A model generated the notes under the pieces. It made no database searches. It worked only from the letters and a program-made list of their open reading frames with translations, and had not been told where the DNA came from. Positions 11,772 to 21,307 of a stretch of 64,000 nt of DNA are shown one piece after another (position 1 is the stretch's first letter; each line of letters opens with the position of its first letter). Both the position numbers and the translations under genes were made by a program. The stretch lies in contig JADLEQ010000096.1 of NCBI GenBank assembly GCA_020846005.1, positions 1-64,000 of the forward strand, given 5' to 3'. The DNA is from Polyangiaceae bacterium. GTDB taxonomy: Bacteria; Myxococcota_A; Polyangia; Polyangiales; Polyangiaceae.

Positions 11772-14700
11772 TCAGTCGCCCTGCCAGGGGCGACCCGCCG
11801 CGGCGAGCGCCCGCTTCGCCTCGTCCCGGTAGGGCGAGTCGCGGGGGCCGTCCCGCAGGAACGCCTCCCAATGGCGCGCCGCGTCCTTCCCGGTGCCGAG
11901 CGCCCGCGCGTAGAGCAGGTGGGCGTCGGGCAGCCACCGAGGCTTGGACTCGGCCGCCTCGCCGAGCTGGATCGCGCGTCCGAGGTGATCGGCAGCCTCC
12001 CCGGCCCGGTTGTTCGCCGCGAGGAGGCGTCCGTAGCGGTAGCGCCACATCGCGTTGTCCGGGTGGGCGCGGACGGCGAGCTCCCACTCCGCGATGGCCT
12101 GGGCCTCTTTGCCTTCATCATAGTAGGCCTCGGCGAGCGTCGCGTGCGCCTCGTGGCGGCTCGGCCGGAGCTCGAGCGCCTTCCGCAGGTCGGCGATCGC
12201 GTCGCGGACGCGCCCCTGCCGGTACGAGAGCACGCCGCGCTGCCAGTAGGCGTCGGCGAGCCCCTGGTCGAGCGCCAGCGCCTTGCGCAGCGCCTCCTCT
12301 GCCTTCGCTACCCTCCCCGCCTCGTTCGCTGCCCAGCCGACGTACAGGTAGTACTCCGCCCGGTTCGGGTCGAGCTCCACGGCGCGCTCGAGCGTCCGCA
12401 ACGCCTCCGCGAGGTTCTGCCCCTTGAGCAGCATGGCGCGCCCGAGGCAGTGGTTCGTCTCCGCCGACTGCTGGCGTTGGGACAGCACCTTGCGCAGGAG
12501 CTCCTCCGCCTGCTCGGGGCGCCCGGCAGCCACCTTGCTGCATCCGACGCGGAGCATGAGGTCCGGGTCGTTCGGCGCCTTGGCGAGCGCTCCCTCGTAA
12601 GCGCGAAGCGCCTCCTCCGTGCGACCCGAGGCCTCGAAGAGCAGACCGCGCTCGAGCGCCAGCCCCGGGTAGTCGCGATCGACCGCGGCGACGGCGTCGA
12701 AGGCCTTGGTCGCGTCCTCGAAGTTGCCCTTCCGGCGGTGCGCGATGCCGAGCTTGAACCTCGAGTCGAGGTCCGTCGGGTCGATCCCCACCGCGCGAGC
12801 GAGCTCCGCGAGCGCGTCGTCGTACCTCCCTTGCGCGAGCGCCAGCTCGCCGAGCGCGCGGTGGATGAGCGGCGAAGTCGGCAGCTTCTCCTTGGCGTCG
12901 GCGAGGATCTTCTGCGCCTCCTCTCCGCGCCCCTGCTGGTTCAGCACGAGCGCGAGCGCGACATAGGCGAGCACCGCGTCGGGCTCGGTGGGCCCGGCCG
13001 CGACCGCCGCGCGATAGGCCGCCTCCGCCTCCGGGCGCATCCCGAGCGCCTCCTGGACCTTGCCGTCCCAATACGCGACGATCACGCTCTTCGGGTGCGC
13101 GACGCGCAGCTTGCGCAGCATCTCCTTGGCGTCGTTCAACCGCTCGAGCGCGATGGTCGTCTTCGCGACGCCGACCTGCGCCAGGAGGAAGTCGGCATCC
13201 GCCTCCGCCGCCGCCTGGAAGCGCGCGAGCGCCTCCGAGTATCGACCGGCGCGGTAGAAGGCGTCGCCCAGGCCGGCGAGCGCGCGCGCCCACTTGGGAT
13301 CGATCTTGAGCGCCTCGCCGTACGCGGCCTCCGCCAGCGACACCCGCGAACGCCCGAGGTGGATGTCCCCGAGCAGCGTCTGCGCGCGCACGACCTCCTC
13401 GGGGCTGGCGCCGGGGCTGCCGACCACCTCGGTGAGCAGCGCGGACGCGGCCTTCTCGTCCGCCTGGGTCGCCCAGAGGACACCGGCCTCGAGCAGCCGC
13501 GCGCCCACGTGGGCGGGGTTGCGCGCGAGCGCCTCCTTCGCCCGCGCCGACGCGCCGGCACCGTCACCAGAGAGCTGGAGCGCACGCGCCAGCCCAAACG
13601 CGGTGCGAGGGCTCTTCTCCAGCGCCTCGGCGGTCGTCCACGCAGCCACCGCAGCCCCGGCGTCGCGCGCGCGGAGCGCCAGCTCCGCCTCAAGGACGAC
13701 CACGTCGATCTTCTCCGGCTCCCGACCGGAGGCCTGTTGCGCGAGCTGAACGGCGCGGGCGAGCTGACCGCCGACGCCGGCCTGGGCCGCGAGCGCCAGC
13801 CCGTAGTGCGGCACCCCGTCGCCGCCCTCGAGGGCCTTCAGCGCGACCTGAGCGCGGGCGTTCACGTCCGGCGCGGCGCCGAAGCGAAGCTCGTGGAGGA
13901 ACGCGGCGTACGCACCGTACGCCGCGAGACCCTTGATCCGCCGAGCGCCCTCGCGCGCCGCCTCGAGATCCTGCAGCCCGGTTCGCGCGGTGTCGAAGGT
14001 GTCGCGCGCGAACGCGACGCGGGCCCGGGCAGCCTCGTCGCGGAGGCGCTGGTCGTACTCGCCCTTCCGCAGCGTGTCGTTGATCACGTGGTAGCCGAAC
14101 GGGCCCACGTCGGGCAGCGTGGCGAGGGCCCCGCCTCCGACGACGAACAACACCGCGGCGACGACCGCGTAGCGCCCCCCCCTGCGCGACCGCGGCGCCT
14201 CCACCGGCGCGGTCGGGGCGGTCGCGACCGGCGCGTGGAGGGGCCCGCCCGGCGGCGCCATCGACGCCTCCGCGGAGGCGTCCCGCTCCTGCGGGATCGC
14301 CCCGAACTCCATCTCGTCGCCCAGCCCGGCCTCTTCACCGCCGCCGAGGTCGACCTCGCCGAAGCTCACGCCCCCCCCAGCCTGCCGCGTGAGCGCCTTC
14401 TGATCCTGCGGGACGGATTGAGACGGGGGTTGCGACGGCCCTCCCGGCGCGGGCGGGGCCGAGGAGGGCCCCCCGAACGGATCGGACGCCGGAGGCTCGA
14501 AGGACGAGCGGGCCGGCATCGCGAACTCGCCGCTCGGGGCTCGCATCCGATCGCCGGGGAACTCGCCGGAGGGCACGGCCGACGGCGGCCCGCCGGAGCC
14601 CCCGCCGCCGAACGCCGCGAAGGCGCCGACGCTCGACGCGGAGGCGCGCGGCGGAGTCGGCTGCGGCCACGCTGCGCCGGCGTCACCCCGCCCGAGCGAA

Positions 14701-15899
14701 TCCGGCGCCTCGAGATCGCCGAAGGCCGCGAGCCCGCCGCTCGGCGGCGCGGCGGTGGCAGGCAGCGCGGCGCCGCCCAGCGCGGGGAGCCCGGAAGACG
14801 AGATCGCGGGGAGGGCCGCCCCGCCCAACGCGGGGAGGGCCGCCCCACCCAACGCCGGGAGCGCAGCCCCACCCAACGCGGGGAGCCCGGTCCCGCCTAC
14901 GGTGGGGAGTTCTGCACCGCCCACGCTCGGCAGGTCCGCGCCGCCGAGGCTCGGCAGCTCCGCGCCGCCCAGGCCCGGCAGGTCCGCGCCGCCGAAGCTC
15001 GGCAGCTCGACGCCACCCAGGCTCGGCAGCTCGGCGCCGCCCACGCTCGGCAAGTCGAGCGAATCCGTACCGGGGAATCCCACATCAGGGAGCGCGGGGA
15101 GATCTCCCGCGGGCCCGGCCAGCGCAGGGAGCTCGAGATCGTCGAAGCCACCTCGGGGAGGGGCGCCGAAGGCGGCGGCTCCGCCGACCGTCGGGAGATC
15201 GAAGTCGCTCGCGGCGGGTGCTCCGCGCGTCGGCTGCGCCGCCCCGTGCCCGCCCAGGGACGGGAGGTCGTCGTCGAGCAGGTCGAAGGCGTCGGGCGCG
15301 GCCGGAGAAGGCGCGGGGCCGCCCGCCCGCGGGGCACCGCCCGCCGCGAAACCCGCCGGGCTCGGAAGCTCCGGGGCGTCGAGATCGATCTCGCCGAACG
15401 CTGCCGGCGCCGGTGGGTGGGGCGCCGCCGGGGCCGGCGGCGCCGCCGCCAGGTCTCGCGCGCGCGGGGCGTCCGGCGACGTGCGGTGCGCGGAGGGCCG
15501 CGGGGGCGGCGCGGGGCGCCCCGGAGCGCGGGGCGCGGACACGCCCACGACGGGCAGATCGAGCTCGTCTCCGCTCGCCGGAGGCGGTGGGGCGGCGGGC
15601 ACCGGCGTGGGCGGCGGAGGCGCCGCCGGCGGGCGCTGCGCGCCGCCCCCCGGCGCGGCGACGCCGACGATGGTGGCCGCGCGCGGGCGGCGCGGGACGG
15701 GCGGCGGACCGGCCGGCGCGCCGCGCGGCTCGGCCTGCAGGACGGGGCTCGGGCCCGTCTGGCGCGGATCCCTGGGCGGTGGGTCCACGCGGAACGACTC
15801 CCCACACTTCGGGCAGCGCATCTTGAGTCCAGCCGCGGGGACCCGGCGCTCGTCGACCTGGAACGGTGCCTTGCACCCGGGACACTCGACCTTGAACAC
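11772..15899 (-). CDS. MJ0042-type zinc ribbon, octapeptide-repeat and TPR membrane protein
   Basis: A 1375-aa protein of unknown specific role. In order it has an N-terminal MJ0042-type zinc ribbon (Cys6, Cys9, Cys29, Cys32), a Pro/Ala-rich region, about twelve copies of an LPxLGGxx octapeptide at about 280-381, a further Pro/Ser-rich linker, one transmembrane segment near 575-597, and a C-terminal domain from about 670 to the end with many tetratricopeptide repeats. This places the zinc ribbon in the cytoplasm and the TPRs in the periplasm. The ribbon-linker-TM-TPR order resembles myxobacterial trans-envelope scaffold proteins, but I cannot name an orthologue. It converges on rpoD across 35 bp and starts divergently, 98 bp from the parvulin-like gene. 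Confidence 0.88.
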   Translation of the reverse strand: MFKVECPGCKAPFQVDERRVPAAGLKMRCPKCGESFRVDPPPRDPRQTGPSPVLQAEPRGAPAGPPPVPRRPRAATIVGVAAPGGGAQRPPAAPPPPTPVPAAPPPPASGDELDLPVVGVSAPRAPGRPAPPPRPSAHRTSPDAPRARDLAAAPPAPAAPHPPAPAAFGEIDLDAPELPSPAGFAAGGAPRAGGPAPSPAAPDAFDLLDDDLPSLGGHGAAQPTRGAPAASDFDLPTVGGAAAFGAPPRGGFDDLELPALAGPAGDLPALPDVGFPGTDSLDLPSVGGAELPSLGGVELPSFGGADLPGLGGAELPSLGGADLPSVGGAELPTVGGTGLPALGGAALPALGGAALPALGGAALPAISSSGLPALGGAALPATAAPPSGGLAAFGDLEAPDSLGRGDAGAAWPQPTPPRASASSVGAFAAFGGGGSGGPPSAVPSGEFPGDRMRAPSGEFAMPARSSFEPPASDPFGGPSSAPPAPGGPSQPPSQSVPQDQKALTRQAGGGVSFGEVDLGGGEEAGLGDEMEFGAIPQERDASAEASMAPPGGPLHAPVATAPTAPVEAPRSRRGGRYAVVAAVLFVVGGGALATLPDVGPFGYHVINDTLRKGEYDQRLRDEAARARVAFARDTFDTARTGLQDLEAAREGARRIKGLAAYGAYAAFLHELRFGAAPDVNARAQVALKALEGGDGVPHYGLALAAQAGVGGQLARAVQLAQQASGREPEKIDVVVLEAELALRARDAGAAVAAWTTAEALEKSPRTAFGLARALQLSGDGAGASARAKEALARNPAHVGARLLEAGVLWATQADEKAASALLTEVVGSPGASPEEVVRAQTLLGDIHLGRSRVSLAEAAYGEALKIDPKWARALAGLGDAFYRAGRYSEALARFQAAAEADADFLLAQVGVAKTTIALERLNDAKEMLRKLRVAHPKSVIVAYWDGKVQEALGMRPEAEAAYRAAVAAGPTEPDAVLAYVALALVLNQQGRGEEAQKILADAKEKLPTSPLIHRALGELALAQGRYDDALAELARAVGIDPTDLDSRFKLGIAHRRKGNFEDATKAFDAVAAVDRDYPGLALERGLLFEASGRTEEALRAYEGALAKAPNDPDLMLRVGCSKVAAGRPEQAEELLRKVLSQRQQSAETNHCLGRAMLLKGQNLAEALRTLERAVELDPNRAEYYLYVGWAANEAGRVAKAEEALRKALALDQGLADAYWQRGVLSYRQGRVRDAIADLRKALELRPSRHEAHATLAEAYYDEGKEAQAIAEWELAVRAHPDNAMWRYRYGRLLAANNRAGEAADHLGRAIQLGEAAESKPRWLPDAHLLYARALGTGKDAARHWEAFLRDGPRDSPYRDEAKRALAAAGRPWQGD

Positions 15900-15997
15900 G
15901 ATACCCAGTGTCGCACACCCGCGCCTCCGCCGGGAACGGCAAAGTGCGCCCCGCCCCGCGCGAGTGTCCCCCGATCCGTGCTAGCCGTCCCGCCCGG

Positions 15998-16552
15998 ATG
16001 GAACTCTCGTCCCGTGTCGCGCTGGGTGCGCTGCTCTTTGCCGCGGTGGGCGCGGTGGTTCTCGGGACTCGCCAGGGCGCGGTGAGCGCGCCCGCCGCGC
16101 CGCCGGCGCCGCCGAGCGCCTCGGCGAGCGCCTCGGCGGAGCCGGACGCGCCGGGCGACGCGGGCCTGGACGGTGAGGTCGAGGCCGAGGAGGCAGAGAC
16201 GACGCTCGGCGCGACGGCCGACGGAGGCAGCTTGCCCGCCGGCGCGCCCAAGAGCGTCCGCTTCGGCGTCATCTTGGTGACCTACGAGGGCGCCCAGCTC
16301 GCGCCCCGCGGCGCGCGCTCCAAGCAGGCCGCGCGCGCGCTCGCCACCGAGCTGGCGACCGAGGCGCAGACCCAATTCGCGAAGGCCGTGGAGCGGGGCG
16401 ATCGAGGCTCGCTGGCCGACGCCGGCCGGATCCCGCGCGGGATCCTCGAGCCCCATATCGAGTTCGCGCTGTTCACGCTGAAGAAGGGCGAGGTGGCTGC
16501 CGAGCCGGTCGACACGCCGCGCGGCTTCTGGGTCGTCCGGCGGCTCGAGTAG
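15998..16552 (+). CDS. Membrane-anchored parvulin-like (PpiC) domain protein
   Basis: A 184-aa protein with an N-terminal hydrophobic anchor (about residues 6-23), an Ala/Pro/Ser-rich spacer to about 85, and a C-terminal parvulin-type rotamase-like domain. The domain shows the family pattern: RFGVILVTYEGAQ at the start, a SKQAARALATEL helix, a GILEPHIEFALFTLKKGEVA block, and a terminal GFWVVRRLE. It is probably a periplasm-facing peptidyl-prolyl isomerase or a chaperone-like relative; the catalytic residues cannot be judged without alignment. ATG at 15998 chosen because the anchor follows it directly. It lies between the zinc-ribbon TPR protein and the giant TPR pair, 75 bp before the latter. 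Confidence 0.7.
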   Translation: MELSSRVALGALLFAAVGAVVLGTRQGAVSAPAAPPAPPSASASASAEPDAPGDAGLDGEVEAEEAETTLGATADGGSLPAGAPKSVRFGVILVTYEGAQLAPRGARSKQAARALATELATEAQTQFAKAVERGDRGSLADAGRIPRGILEPHIEFALFTLKKGEVAAEPVDTPRGFWVVRRLE

Positions 16553-16627
16553 TCGGAGCGCGCCGGGGCGCCGTCAGCGCACCTGTTGCTTCGCCGCGGG
16601 CCGTGCCATCCTCTCGCGCCGCTCCGC

Positions 16628-19600
16628 ATGACGACCCGCCCCCCTGCACCCACGGAGCCGGCGCTCGCCGCAACGGTCGACCGCCTGCGCGCCGAGCACG
16701 ACGCCGCCGTCGAGGGCGCCGTCCGCGCTGCGCTGCTCCACGAGATCGGGCTGCTGGAGGAGGCGCTCGGCGACGAGGCCGGCGCCGCGCGAGACCACCT
16801 CGCGGCCGTCAACGCGGAGCCTGAGTTCCGCGAGCCGCTCGAGCGCCTGATCGCCATCATCGAGCGGCGCCAGTCGTTCAAGAACCTGGGCAAGCTCCTC
16901 GAGCGGCTCTCCCGCGTGGCGGACAGCGCCGAGGAGCGGGCGAGGGCGCTGCACGCGCGCGCCGCGTTCGCGCTGGACCACGACGACGACGCCACCGGCG
17001 GCCGCGAGTTGGCCGAGGAGTGGGTCGGCGAGGCGCCGGACGACGCCGCGGCGTGGCTGCTGCTCGAGTGCGCGGCAGGGCGGCTCGAGGACGCGCCGCT
17101 CCGCCTGCGCGCGATGACGGAGCGAGCCGAGCGCGCGCGCGACCCGGAGTGGGCGGCGCTGCTCTGGGCGGACCTGTCGAGCCTTGAGCTCGACGCTGAC
17201 GCACCCGACCGCGCGTTCGAGGCGGCCGAGCGCGCCGCCGGCTTCGAGTCGGGCGCGACGTGGGCGGCGCTGCGACGTCTCGAGGAGCTGGCCACGCGCG
17301 CCCAGCGCCCCGACCGCCTGGCGCGAGTGCTGGAGACGCAGGCGGCGCTGCTCGAGCGGCGCCGCGAGGCGCCGGCGGAGGGCGACCGGCTCGGTGTCCC
17401 CCGGTGGACCACCGGGACCGGTCCCATCGCCGACGCGCTGCTCCGCGCCGCCGCGGCGGCGCGCGCCCACGGCGATGTGGGCCAGGCGACGACGCTGCTC
17501 GACCGCGCGCTCGAGGCCGCGCCCGACGAGCCGTCCGTGCTCGCGGCGCGGCTCGCGGCCGCCGAGGCGGTCGGTGATCTGGAAGGCGCGTCGGTGATCG
17601 CCCGCAAGGCACTCGAGCGAGGCGCCTCCGGCGGCGTCGCCGCGGCGCTGTGCCTCAAGCTGGCCGAGGCGGCGTCGGCAGCGGGCGACGCCGCCGGCGC
17701 GCTCGCCGCCGCACAGGCGGCGCTCGGGCACGACCCGGGCTCCATCCCGGCGCGGACACTCGCGCTGGACCTCCTCGCCGGCGCGAGCGACCCGCCGGCG
17801 CTCGCCGGGCTGCTCGAGAGCACAGCCGAGCGGTGCGGGGCCGACCCCGCCAGGGCTCGCGGATTCCTGCTGGCCGCCGACGCGTGGGCCCGGGGGAACG
17901 AGCCGCAGGCCGCGCGGGCGGCGCTGTCGCAGGCCGGCATGTACGGCGCGAGCCCCGGCGTGGTGGCGCGAACGGCCCGCATGCTCGCCGGCGCGGCGGC
18001 AGACACGGCCTGGTACGACGAGGCGACGCGCCGGCTGATGGCCGCCGGCGCCGACGCCAGCGAGCAGGCGTCGCTCGCCTTCGAGCTCCTCCGCGGTCGC
18101 CTGCAGCGCGGCGACGCGACCGGCGCGCAGACGGCTGCGTCCGCCATCGCCGCCGCGCCGGGCGGCGAGTGGCTCGGCCACGCGCTGCGCGCGTGGCTCG
18201 TCGTGGATGGCGACGGCGCCTCGGCGGCGAGGGATCTCGCGGGCACCGTGGGCGACGACGACCACGCCGCGGCCCTGCGGGTCGTCGCGGCCGCGAGGGC
18301 GCTCGCCGGCGGGCGCGCCGACGAGGCGCACGGCGACCTCGTCGCGCTCGCGGCCGAGCCGGGCCCGGGCCTGATCGCGGCCGTCGCGGCAGCCGCGCTC
18401 GATCGCGAGGCCGGCGCCACGACGGCCGCCGCCGAGCTCCTCGCCGGGGCGGGCGATCGCGCCGAGGACGCGCCGCTCGCCGCCGCGCTGCTCCTCGAGG
18501 CGGGGCTGCTGCGGTGGCGCGCCGGGGACCGCGCGGGGGCGCTCGAGGCGTTCCGCGGCGCTGCCGACCGCGACCCCACAGGCGCTGGCGCGGTCCTCGG
18601 GTGGGCGCTCCGGTCGGCCGATCCAGAGTCCATCGAGGCCCGTCGCGCGGCGCTCGCTTCGGCGCCAGCGGACGACACCCTCGCGACGCTCGAGCGCTAC
18701 GGACTGGAGCTCGCGACCAGCGACGGGGCGGAGGCCGCGCGCGCCGCGCTCGAACAGCTCGCCGCCGCTCCCTCGCCGCTGCCCGAGGTCGCGACGCTCG
18801 CTCGCGCCCTCGAGCCCGGCGTCGAGCACGCAGACGACCGCATCGCGGCCCTCGACGAGCTAGCGCTGCTGCCGGGGACGACCGCGCTCGTCGCCGGCGA
18901 GCAGCACCTCGCGGCGCTCGCGGGCGGCGCCGCCGGCACCGCGGAGCTCGCCGCGAGCGCCGCCGCCTGGGCGGGCGCGGACGAGTCGAGCGCCGCGGCG
19001 GCGCTCGAGTGGGTCGCGCGCGCGGTCGGGGCGGCCGATCCGGCGGCGGAGCTCGACGCGCGACGCGCGCTCGCCGCGCGGCTCACCGAGCCGGCGTCGC
19101 TCGAGATCGAGTGCGGCGTGCGCATGGCCTCCGCGCTCCGCGGTGAGAGCGAGCCGCTGCTCGGGCGACCCCAGGCGTCGGCGCGCGCGGCGGACCTCGA
19201 GCTCGCGCCGCCGGGGTCGGACCCGGCGCGGCGCGCGGCCGCGCTTCGGCGCGCGAACGTGCTCTTCGGGGCGGAGACCGGGCCGGTGTTGTCGGCGCTG
19301 GCGGGGTGGAACCAGCTCGCCCGCGGGGACCTCGAGGGCGCGCAGAGCTCGTTCCGCGCGGTCGCCGAGGCCCACCCGACGGACGTGTTCGGGTGGGACG
19401 GGCTGCGCGCGGCGTCCGAGGCGCTGGGCGACCGCGCGAGCGTGGCAGAGGCGCTCGCGGCGCTGGGCGACGCACTGGCGGACGCCACGACGGGCTCGGA
19501 GGCGTGGGAGCGCGCCGCCGCGATCCTGATCGACGAGCTGGGCGACCACGGCCGCGGCGAGCTCGCGCTCTCCCGAGCGGTCGAGCGCGACGTCCGTCGC

Positions 19601-21307
19601 TTCAGCTCGTTCGATCGTTTGTTCCGCATCGTCCGCAGCCGCAAGGACGGCGCGCGACTGCTCGAGCTCGTCGAGGCGCGCCTCGCAGTCGCCGAGGAGC
19701 CCGACGAGATCGCCAAGCTGTTCTGGGAGCGGGCACGCGTGCTGCGCGAGGCGGGGAACCTGGAGGGCGCGCTCGCAGCCCTCGAGAACGTGACCATGCT
19801 CGAGCCGGACCACGTGGGCGCGCTCGCGCTGTCCGGCGAGATCTGCATCAAGACCGGCAATTTCGTCGAGGCAGCGCGCAACCTGGGTCGGCTCGCGGCG
19901 CTGGACGAGGCTCCGCAGAAGCAGCGCTTGATGAGCGGTGTCGCCGCCGTCGACCTCTACGAGAACAAGGTCGGGGACCCGGCCGCCGCCCTCGAGGTGC
20001 TGGTCGAGCTCCACCGCGCCGGGCTGTCTACGCTCGCGGTGCGCGAGCGCCTGGCGCGCGCCGCCACGCGCGTGCAGTCGTGGGAGCACGCGGTCGCCGC
20101 CCTCGAGCTGCTCATGGAGGAGCGCGAGACCCGCGAGGGGCGGATGGAAGCCGCGCGCCTGGCGCTCGCCGTGCGGCGCGACGAGCTGCACGCGCCCGAG
20201 GGCGCGCGCTCGGCCGCGGCGCGCCTCCTCGCCGAGGCGCCGGAGGACGCCGAGGCGCTCGATTTCGTCCTCAGCGGCGCCCTCCCGGCCGCGAGCGCCG
20301 CGCCGCTGCTGCAGGCTGGGCAGCAGGCGCTCGTCGCCGCGCTGGCGCAGGAGCCGCTCGACGCGGAGCGTGTGAACCGGTTGGCGAGGATCGCCCTTCA
20401 TTTTGGCAACTCGCCGCTCCGGCAGGCGGCGCTCGGCGCCCTCGTCGCGCTGGGGCGCGGCTCGCCGCAGGTGGACGCCGAGCTGCAGCGCCTGGACGAG
20501 CGAGTGGCGCGGCTACCGCAGATCGCCGTCGACGCGGCCGCGCTCCCCGAGCTGTGCGATCCTTACGACGGCGGCCCGGTCGGCGAGCTGATGGTGGCGC
20601 TCGCGACGACGTTCGCCGAGGCGGTGGGGCCCGGGCTCCAGGCCTTCGGCGTGGGCAAGCGCGAGCGCGTCGACCCGCGCGCCGGGCTCCCGATCCGCAA
20701 TGAGGTGGCCGCGTGGGCGGGCGCCCTCGGCGTGGGGGACTTCGAGCTCTACGTCGGCGGGACCGACCCGCACGGCATCGCCGCTGTGCCGCTCGAGACG
20801 CCGTGCGTCGTCATCGGGGCGTCGGTGACAGCGCCGCTGGCCGCACCGCACCGCGCCGCGCTCGCGCGTGAGCTGTTCGGGCTGCGCCGCGGGACGACCC
20901 TCTTGCGCCACCGCGAATCGGCGGACGTCGCTGCGCTCGTCGTCGCCGCGTGTCGCGTGGGCGGGGTCGACGTGCCGAGCCCGCCCTACGCGATGCTGGC
21001 GGAGTTCCAGCGCCAGCTCGGCAAAGAGATCTCCCGCAAGGCGCGCAAGGTGCTACCCGACCTCGCTCGCGCCGTCGCGCACTCCGGACAAGACCCGGTG
21101 GTCTGGGCGCAGGCGGCGCGCGCCAGCCTCGATCGCCTGGCGGCGATCGCGGCAGGTGACGTGTCCTGGGTGCTGGCGGGCGTCGGCGTCCGCGGGCACT
21201 TGGGCGCGTCGGACGAGGCCCGGAGCCGCGCCGCGCGGCTCCTCGGGTTCGTGCTGTCGCCGAGCTACCTCGCGATCCGCGAGCGACTCGGGATGGGAGT
21301 GCGATGA
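16628..21307 (+). CDS. Giant TPR protein with M48-like C-terminal domain lacking HExxH (first of pair)
   Basis: A 1559-aa Ala/Glu/Leu/Arg-rich protein made almost entirely of helical TPR-like repeats. No signal peptide or membrane segment is evident, so a cytoplasmic scaffold is likely. The last 250 residues differ: they have a beta-strand FELYVGG near 1373 and, about 40 residues later, LARELFGLRRG near 1413. Spacing and sequence recall the core of M48 metallopeptidases, but the zinc-binding HExxH is replaced by ARELF. The next gene has a matching domain. ATG at 16628 preferred; a TTG at 16586 would add 14 residues. Its stop overlaps the next start (ATGA), so the two proteins are probably made together. 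Function unknown. Confidence 0.85.
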   Translation: MTTRPPAPTEPALAATVDRLRAEHDAAVEGAVRAALLHEIGLLEEALGDEAGAARDHLAAVNAEPEFREPLERLIAIIERRQSFKNLGKLLERLSRVADSAEERARALHARAAFALDHDDDATGGRELAEEWVGEAPDDAAAWLLLECAAGRLEDAPLRLRAMTERAERARDPEWAALLWADLSSLELDADAPDRAFEAAERAAGFESGATWAALRRLEELATRAQRPDRLARVLETQAALLERRREAPAEGDRLGVPRWTTGTGPIADALLRAAAAARAHGDVGQATTLLDRALEAAPDEPSVLAARLAAAEAVGDLEGASVIARKALERGASGGVAAALCLKLAEAASAAGDAAGALAAAQAALGHDPGSIPARTLALDLLAGASDPPALAGLLESTAERCGADPARARGFLLAADAWARGNEPQAARAALSQAGMYGASPGVVARTARMLAGAAADTAWYDEATRRLMAAGADASEQASLAFELLRGRLQRGDATGAQTAASAIAAAPGGEWLGHALRAWLVVDGDGASAARDLAGTVGDDDHAAALRVVAAARALAGGRADEAHGDLVALAAEPGPGLIAAVAAAALDREAGATTAAAELLAGAGDRAEDAPLAAALLLEAGLLRWRAGDRAGALEAFRGAADRDPTGAGAVLGWALRSADPESIEARRAALASAPADDTLATLERYGLELATSDGAEAARAALEQLAAAPSPLPEVATLARALEPGVEHADDRIAALDELALLPGTTALVAGEQHLAALAGGAAGTAELAASAAAWAGADESSAAAALEWVARAVGAADPAAELDARRALAARLTEPASLEIECGVRMASALRGESEPLLGRPQASARAADLELAPPGSDPARRAAALRRANVLFGAETGPVLSALAGWNQLARGDLEGAQSSFRAVAEAHPTDVFGWDGLRAASEALGDRASVAEALAALGDALADATTGSEAWERAAAILIDELGDHGRGELALSRAVERDVRRFSSFDRLFRIVRSRKDGARLLELVEARLAVAEEPDEIAKLFWERARVLREAGNLEGALAALENVTMLEPDHVGALALSGEICIKTGNFVEAARNLGRLAALDEAPQKQRLMSGVAAVDLYENKVGDPAAALEVLVELHRAGLSTLAVRERLARAATRVQSWEHAVAALELLMEERETREGRMEAARLALAVRRDELHAPEGARSAAARLLAEAPEDAEALDFVLSGALPAASAAPLLQAGQQALVAALAQEPLDAERVNRLARIALHFGNSPLRQAALGALVALGRGSPQVDAELQRLDERVARLPQIAVDAAALPELCDPYDGGPVGELMVALATTFAEAVGPGLQAFGVGKRERVDPRAGLPIRNEVAAWAGALGVGDFELYVGGTDPHGIAAVPLETPCVVIGASVTAPLAAPHRAALARELFGLRRGTTLLRHRESADVAALVVAACRVGGVDVPSPPYAMLAEFQRQLGKEISRKARKVLPDLARAVAHSGQDPVVWAQAARASLDRLAAIAAGDVSWVLAGVGVRGHLGASDEARSRAARLLGFVLSPSYLAIRERLGMGVR

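Noticed and set aside
14750-15060. Regular 24-bp repeats resembling a direct-repeat array
   Set aside because: Units are contiguous without spacers and encode an in-frame octapeptide; not CRISPR.
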